NCBI RefSeq assembly: GCF_023221595.1
Contig: NZ_CP096563.1
Location: forward strand, 5,451,001-5,515,000
DNA from: Rhodococcus qingshengii JCM 15477
GTDB lineage: Bacteria > Actinomycetota > Actinomycetes > Mycobacteriales > Mycobacteriaceae
DNA: 64,000 bases
Direction of reading: 5' to 3'
Made by a program: the position numbers and the translations under genes. Numbering within the stretch: position 1 is the first letter of the stretch; each line of letters opens with the position of its first letter. Below, one piece after another: positions 61,521 to 64,000 of this stretch. The notes beneath the pieces were generated by a model that did no database searches, was not told where the DNA came from, and saw only the letters and a list, made by a program, of their open reading frames with translations.

Positions 61521-63095
61521 TCAGCGTTCATAGCCCTTGCGCATATCGTCGACGATGCGTGGCCGGTCGAGCGTCGAGGGTTCCAACTCCCGCCTCGGGC
61601 GATCGCGAGGAAACACCGAGGCCGACGCCAGCGTCGGCTCGTCGAGGAACCGTAGTTCCGGCACATCAGCGGGCAGACGAAGCTCGGGCGGCGTGGAACC
61701 TCTTTGCGCGAGCACATATCCCCAGTCACCGAAGCTCGGCACGAAAACGTGATAGGGCGAGACGCTCAGTCCGACAGCCGATACCGTCGACACCGTTCTC
61801 CAGTACGCATCCGGTGTCGAGTACGGGCTGCCGGATTGGACGACCATCAGCCCGCCCGGATTCATCGCGGCAGCGGCAAGTCCGTAGAACTCCATCGAAT
61901 ACAAGCGGCCGAGTGCGGGGGTGTCGGGATCTGGGAGGTCGACGATCACCGCATCGAAACCCGGTTCCGGACGCTCTCGCAGCCACCGAAACGCGTCGTC
62001 GAGTACGACGTCCACCCGTGGATCCTCGAGCGCTCCCTCGTTCAGATCACGAAGACGCGTGTTGGCCAACTCGATGACTGCCGGATCGAGTTCCACTTGA
62101 ACGATCTGCTCGACGCTGTTCATTCGCAGCACTTCCCGTGCAGCGAGGCCGTCACCGCCGCCCAGAATCAGCACGCGCCGGGGGTCGTTCACCAGGGCCG
62201 GATACACCAGCGACTCCGTGTACCGATGCTCGTCGACACTGGAGAACTGCAGGTCTCCGTCGAGGAACAGGCGCACGTCGTTCCCCCGCTCGGTGACGAC
62301 GATTTCCTGGTACACCGATCGCTCGGCGGCCACCACGGGATCGGTGTAGAGCCGCTGCCTCGACGTGGTCTCGATGTCCGACGCTGCGATCAGCAACCAT
62401 CCGATCAAACTTGCTGCCAACAGCATTGCGACGACGGCGATCGATCGTGCGCGCAGGCTGAGCTGCCACCGAAGGAGTATCAGCGCGACCACTGCCGCAG
62501 CCACGAGATTGATCATGCCGGTGAGTGCGGCACCGCGAATCATTCCCGCCCACGGCAACAGTACGAACGGCCACAGCAGACCACCGATCAATGCGCCGAG
62601 GTAGTCGGCGGCATTGAGGTTGGCCAGTACCTTTCCGGTGCTCTGTGCGTCGTTGTCGCTGCGACCGGACTGCAGGAGCGTCATCAGCAGAGGCACTTCG
62701 GCACCGACGAGGATGCCGATCAGCGCGGTCGCCGCCACCAGAACTGCTGCGCTGGAACCGAAGAACGTGAAGGTCACGTACAGCGTGACGGCACTGAATC
62801 CGCCGATCAGCCCGAGCAGTATCTCGACCGTCACGAACGAAACGGCAGCGTGTCCCAGCAGAGGTTTGGCGGCCAGCGCTCCGATACCCAGAGCCGCAAC
62901 AAATCCCGCGACGATCAACGACGTCTGGGTGATGCCGCCGCCGGTCAGACTCACGCTGAGTGTCAACAGGGCCAGCTCGTAGATCAGGCCACACGCAGCG
63001 CACGCCGCAACAGCCGCAAGGAGAAGGACGCGTGCGCGCGGGCCGAGCATCGTCGAACGCTCGTCAACTGTCACATCGGGATCAGCGGCAACCAT
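61521..63095 (-). CDS. Membrane-anchored spermidine-synthase-like aminopropyltransferase
   Basis: 524 aa. The ATG overlaps the stop of the DUF350 gene (TGATG), so it is translationally coupled. About residues 20-260 hold seven or so membrane helices; the C-terminal half is a polyamine-synthase domain with LILGGGDGLAAREVL, QVELDPAVIELANTRL, VVLDDAFRWLRE and VDLPDPDTPALGRLYSMEFY. Size and layout match mycobacterial SpeE (about 523 aa) from the Rv2599-Rv2601 cluster. Whether it makes polyamines or another aminopropyl product is not established. Confidence 0.85.
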   Translation of the reverse strand: MVAADPDVTVDERSTMLGPRARVLLLAAVAACAACGLIYELALLTLSVSLTGGGITQTSLIVAGFVAALGIGALAAKPLLGHAAVSFVTVEILLGLIGGFSAVTLYVTFTFFGSSAAVLVAATALIGILVGAEVPLLMTLLQSGRSDNDAQSTGKVLANLNAADYLGALIGGLLWPFVLLPWAGMIRGAALTGMINLVAAAVVALILLRWQLSLRARSIAVVAMLLAASLIGWLLIAASDIETTSRQRLYTDPVVAAERSVYQEIVVTERGNDVRLFLDGDLQFSSVDEHRYTESLVYPALVNDPRRVLILGGGDGLAAREVLRMNSVEQIVQVELDPAVIELANTRLRDLNEGALEDPRVDVVLDDAFRWLRERPEPGFDAVIVDLPDPDTPALGRLYSMEFYGLAAAAMNPGGLMVVQSGSPYSTPDAYWRTVSTVSAVGLSVSPYHVFVPSFGDWGYVLAQRGSTPPELRLPADVPELRFLDEPTLASASVFPRDRPRRELEPSTLDRPRIVDDMRKGYER

Positions 63096-63565
63096 CAGGT
63101 GAGCGCTGCGGCGTTCACCAAACCGATGGACAGCAAGCTCACACCCACAGCCCACGCGGCGCCACACATCTTCGGATCCTGCACCAGCGCAACCAACTTG
63201 CCGGGAAGGAATGCGTTCATCAATCGCAGCGCGATCGCTTGCAACACGATCGCGAACAGTCCGTAGACCGCGGAGTCGGCGAGTCCCTGAGCAAAGCCGT
63301 CCGAACTGGTCAGGATTGCCGTCACCACGATGATCGCCAGCGCAAGATGATTGGAGGCCAACAGAATCGCAGCGTTCGGGTTCTTGTCGACGTAAACCTG
63401 GTGGCGGAGATTTCCGGGTGTCATGAGGTCGAGGACCAGGAATCCCGTCGCCAGAACCGCTGCACCGACGACGAAGTAGGCGAGGGTGCCGAGAACGCCC
63501 CCGACGAGCAATGCCGGATCCACCGTTCCGATCTCGACGGAAGTGGATGCAAAGATGTTCGTCAC
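63095..63565 (-). CDS. DUF350 membrane protein
   Basis: 156 aa from a GTG with AAGGAG six bases upstream; an ATG 33 bp earlier overlaps the lipoprotein stop and is less likely. Four hydrophobic helices, with VDKNPNAAILLASNHLALAIIV, the DUF350 signature. It lies between the DUF4247 lipoprotein and the SpeE-like gene, the same order as in mycobacteria, which implies joint function at the membrane. Confidence 0.82.
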   Translation of the reverse strand: MTNIFASTSVEIGTVDPALLVGGVLGTLAYFVVGAAVLATGFLVLDLMTPGNLRHQVYVDKNPNAAILLASNHLALAIIVVTAILTSSDGFAQGLADSAVYGLFAIVLQAIALRLMNAFLPGKLVALVQDPKMCGAAWAVGVSLLSIGLVNAAALT

Positions 63566-63594
63566 GCCGTTCTCCTTCTCATTGAGCATTACCG

Positions 63595-64000
63595 TCATTT
63601 GGCACTACCCGAGCCGCCGCTGCCACTGCTTCCACCCGCCGGGGATCCCGGGTTGAAGCCCGGTCCCAGGTACGCGTATCCGCCGCTGCGATACGTGCCG
63701 TCGATGTCCTCTACCTTGATGGTGCTGCCACCGCCCGAAGCCGAACTGACAGTGACGATGTCGTCGTCGTAGCGCAGGTGTTCGTTGCCGCCGTCAGCAC
63801 TTCGCGCCGCTGGTTCGTCCGCGTCGACAATCCGTGAGACGGTCGTGCCCACTGGATCTTTCGACGAGTACAACACGACGTCGCCATCCTGGGACGTCTT
63901 GGAATAGTTGTCCGCGATGAAGTCTTTGGCTCCACCACCGCACGCCGACAACATAATTGCGGCCGCCACCATCACCGGAGCAAACCACGTCCGCCCCCTC
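63595..64000 (-). CDS. DUF4247 lipoprotein, N-terminus outside the window
   Basis: The frame is open to the last base, with upstream residues RGRTWFAP leading into a hydrophobic stretch and the lipobox LSAC, so the true start is beyond position 64000 or in the final few codons. The mature part has KDFIADNYSKTSQDGDVVLYSSKDPVGTTVSRIVD and YRSGGYAYLGPGFNPG, the DUF4247 pattern, and ends in a Gly/Ser-rich tail. First gene of the DUF4247-DUF350-SpeE cassette within view. Lipid-anchored on the outer face of the membrane. Confidence 0.8.
   Translation of the reverse strand, partial: RGRTWFAPVMVAAAIMLSACGGGAKDFIADNYSKTSQDGDVVLYSSKDPVGTTVSRIVDADEPAARSADGGNEHLRYDDDIVTVSSASGGGSTIKVEDIDGTYRSGGYAYLGPGFNPGSPAGGSSGSGGSGSAK

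Noticed and set aside
1..64000. CRISPR arrays, insertion sequences, tRNA or rRNA genes, prophage
   Set aside because: No regularly spaced repeats, no transposase or integrase, and no tRNA-like cloverleaf noted by eye; a tRNAscan or IS search would be needed for certainty.

Overview
The window is high-GC, densely coded actinobacterial chromosome. Mycolic-acid-group Actinobacteria, most likely a Rhodococcus (perhaps of the erythropolis/qingshengii group), are suggested by the mix of steroid-type ring-cleavage enzymes (HsaC/HsaD/HsaA-like), FadD19-like ligases, an F420-type luciferase-like oxidoreductase, a GAP/Sap membrane protein and the DUF4247-DUF350-SpeE trio known from mycobacteria. The genus is an inference; there is no rRNA or other taxonomic marker. 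I see no tRNA, rRNA, transposase, phage gene or CRISPR array.

Layout. (1) 1-2.7 kb: the end of a crotonase, then a sulfur block: a probable cysteine-responsive leader peptide, an OsmC-like protein and O-acetylhomoserine sulfhydrylase (metY). (2) 2.7-17.4 kb: an aromatic/steroid-type catabolic region with an extradiol dioxygenase, HsaA-like monooxygenase, meta-cleavage hydrolase, IclR regulator, LLM oxidoreductase, two NTF2-like proteins, a FadD19-like ligase, two SDRs, an amidohydrolase, an old-yellow-enzyme and an AcuI-like reductase, interrupted by mntH. Three similar operator-like sites (IclR/LLM intergenic; fadD/SDR intergenic, twice) suggest one regulon. (3) 17.4-20.6 kb: housekeeping and small genes (RNase HI, AlkA-type glycosylase, PNPOx-like protein, secreted protein, ArsR sensor). 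(4) 20.7-27.7 kb: a divergent GntR-controlled locus with ACAD, MaoC and thiolase on one side and CitE-like lyase, large MaoC hydratase and family III CoA-transferase on the other, which has the gene content of an itaconate/mesaconate-type C5-dicarboxylate pathway. (5) 27.7-43.3 kb: ACAD, MFS transporter, a thiolase-SDR-ligase-NMO operon, and a minus-strand operon of ligase, MBL hydrolase, two crotonases (one frameshifted) and two LysR genes, with two further LysR genes beside it. (6) 43.5-45.2 kb: a secreted metallophosphoesterase under a HutC-type (DasR/PhnF-like) palindrome. (7) 45.2-55.2 kb: more beta-oxidation genes (three ACAD/thiolase/CoA-transferase/SDR units, ligase, ECHDC3-like crotonase) and a coniferyl-aldehyde-type dehydrogenase. 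(8) 55.2-64 kb: tandem SEC-C/repeat proteins behind a GAP-family membrane protein and an IlvX-like ThDP enzyme, then the spermidine-synthase-like/DUF350/DUF4247 cassette, whose lipoprotein runs off the window.

The common theme is CoA-dependent catabolism of one or more unidentified hydrophobic or cyclic substrates, split into small divergent operons, each with its own regulator. The least explained parts are the tandem SEC-C operon, the leader-peptide attenuator, the three-site operator family and a dispersed palindrome found at three gene ends.
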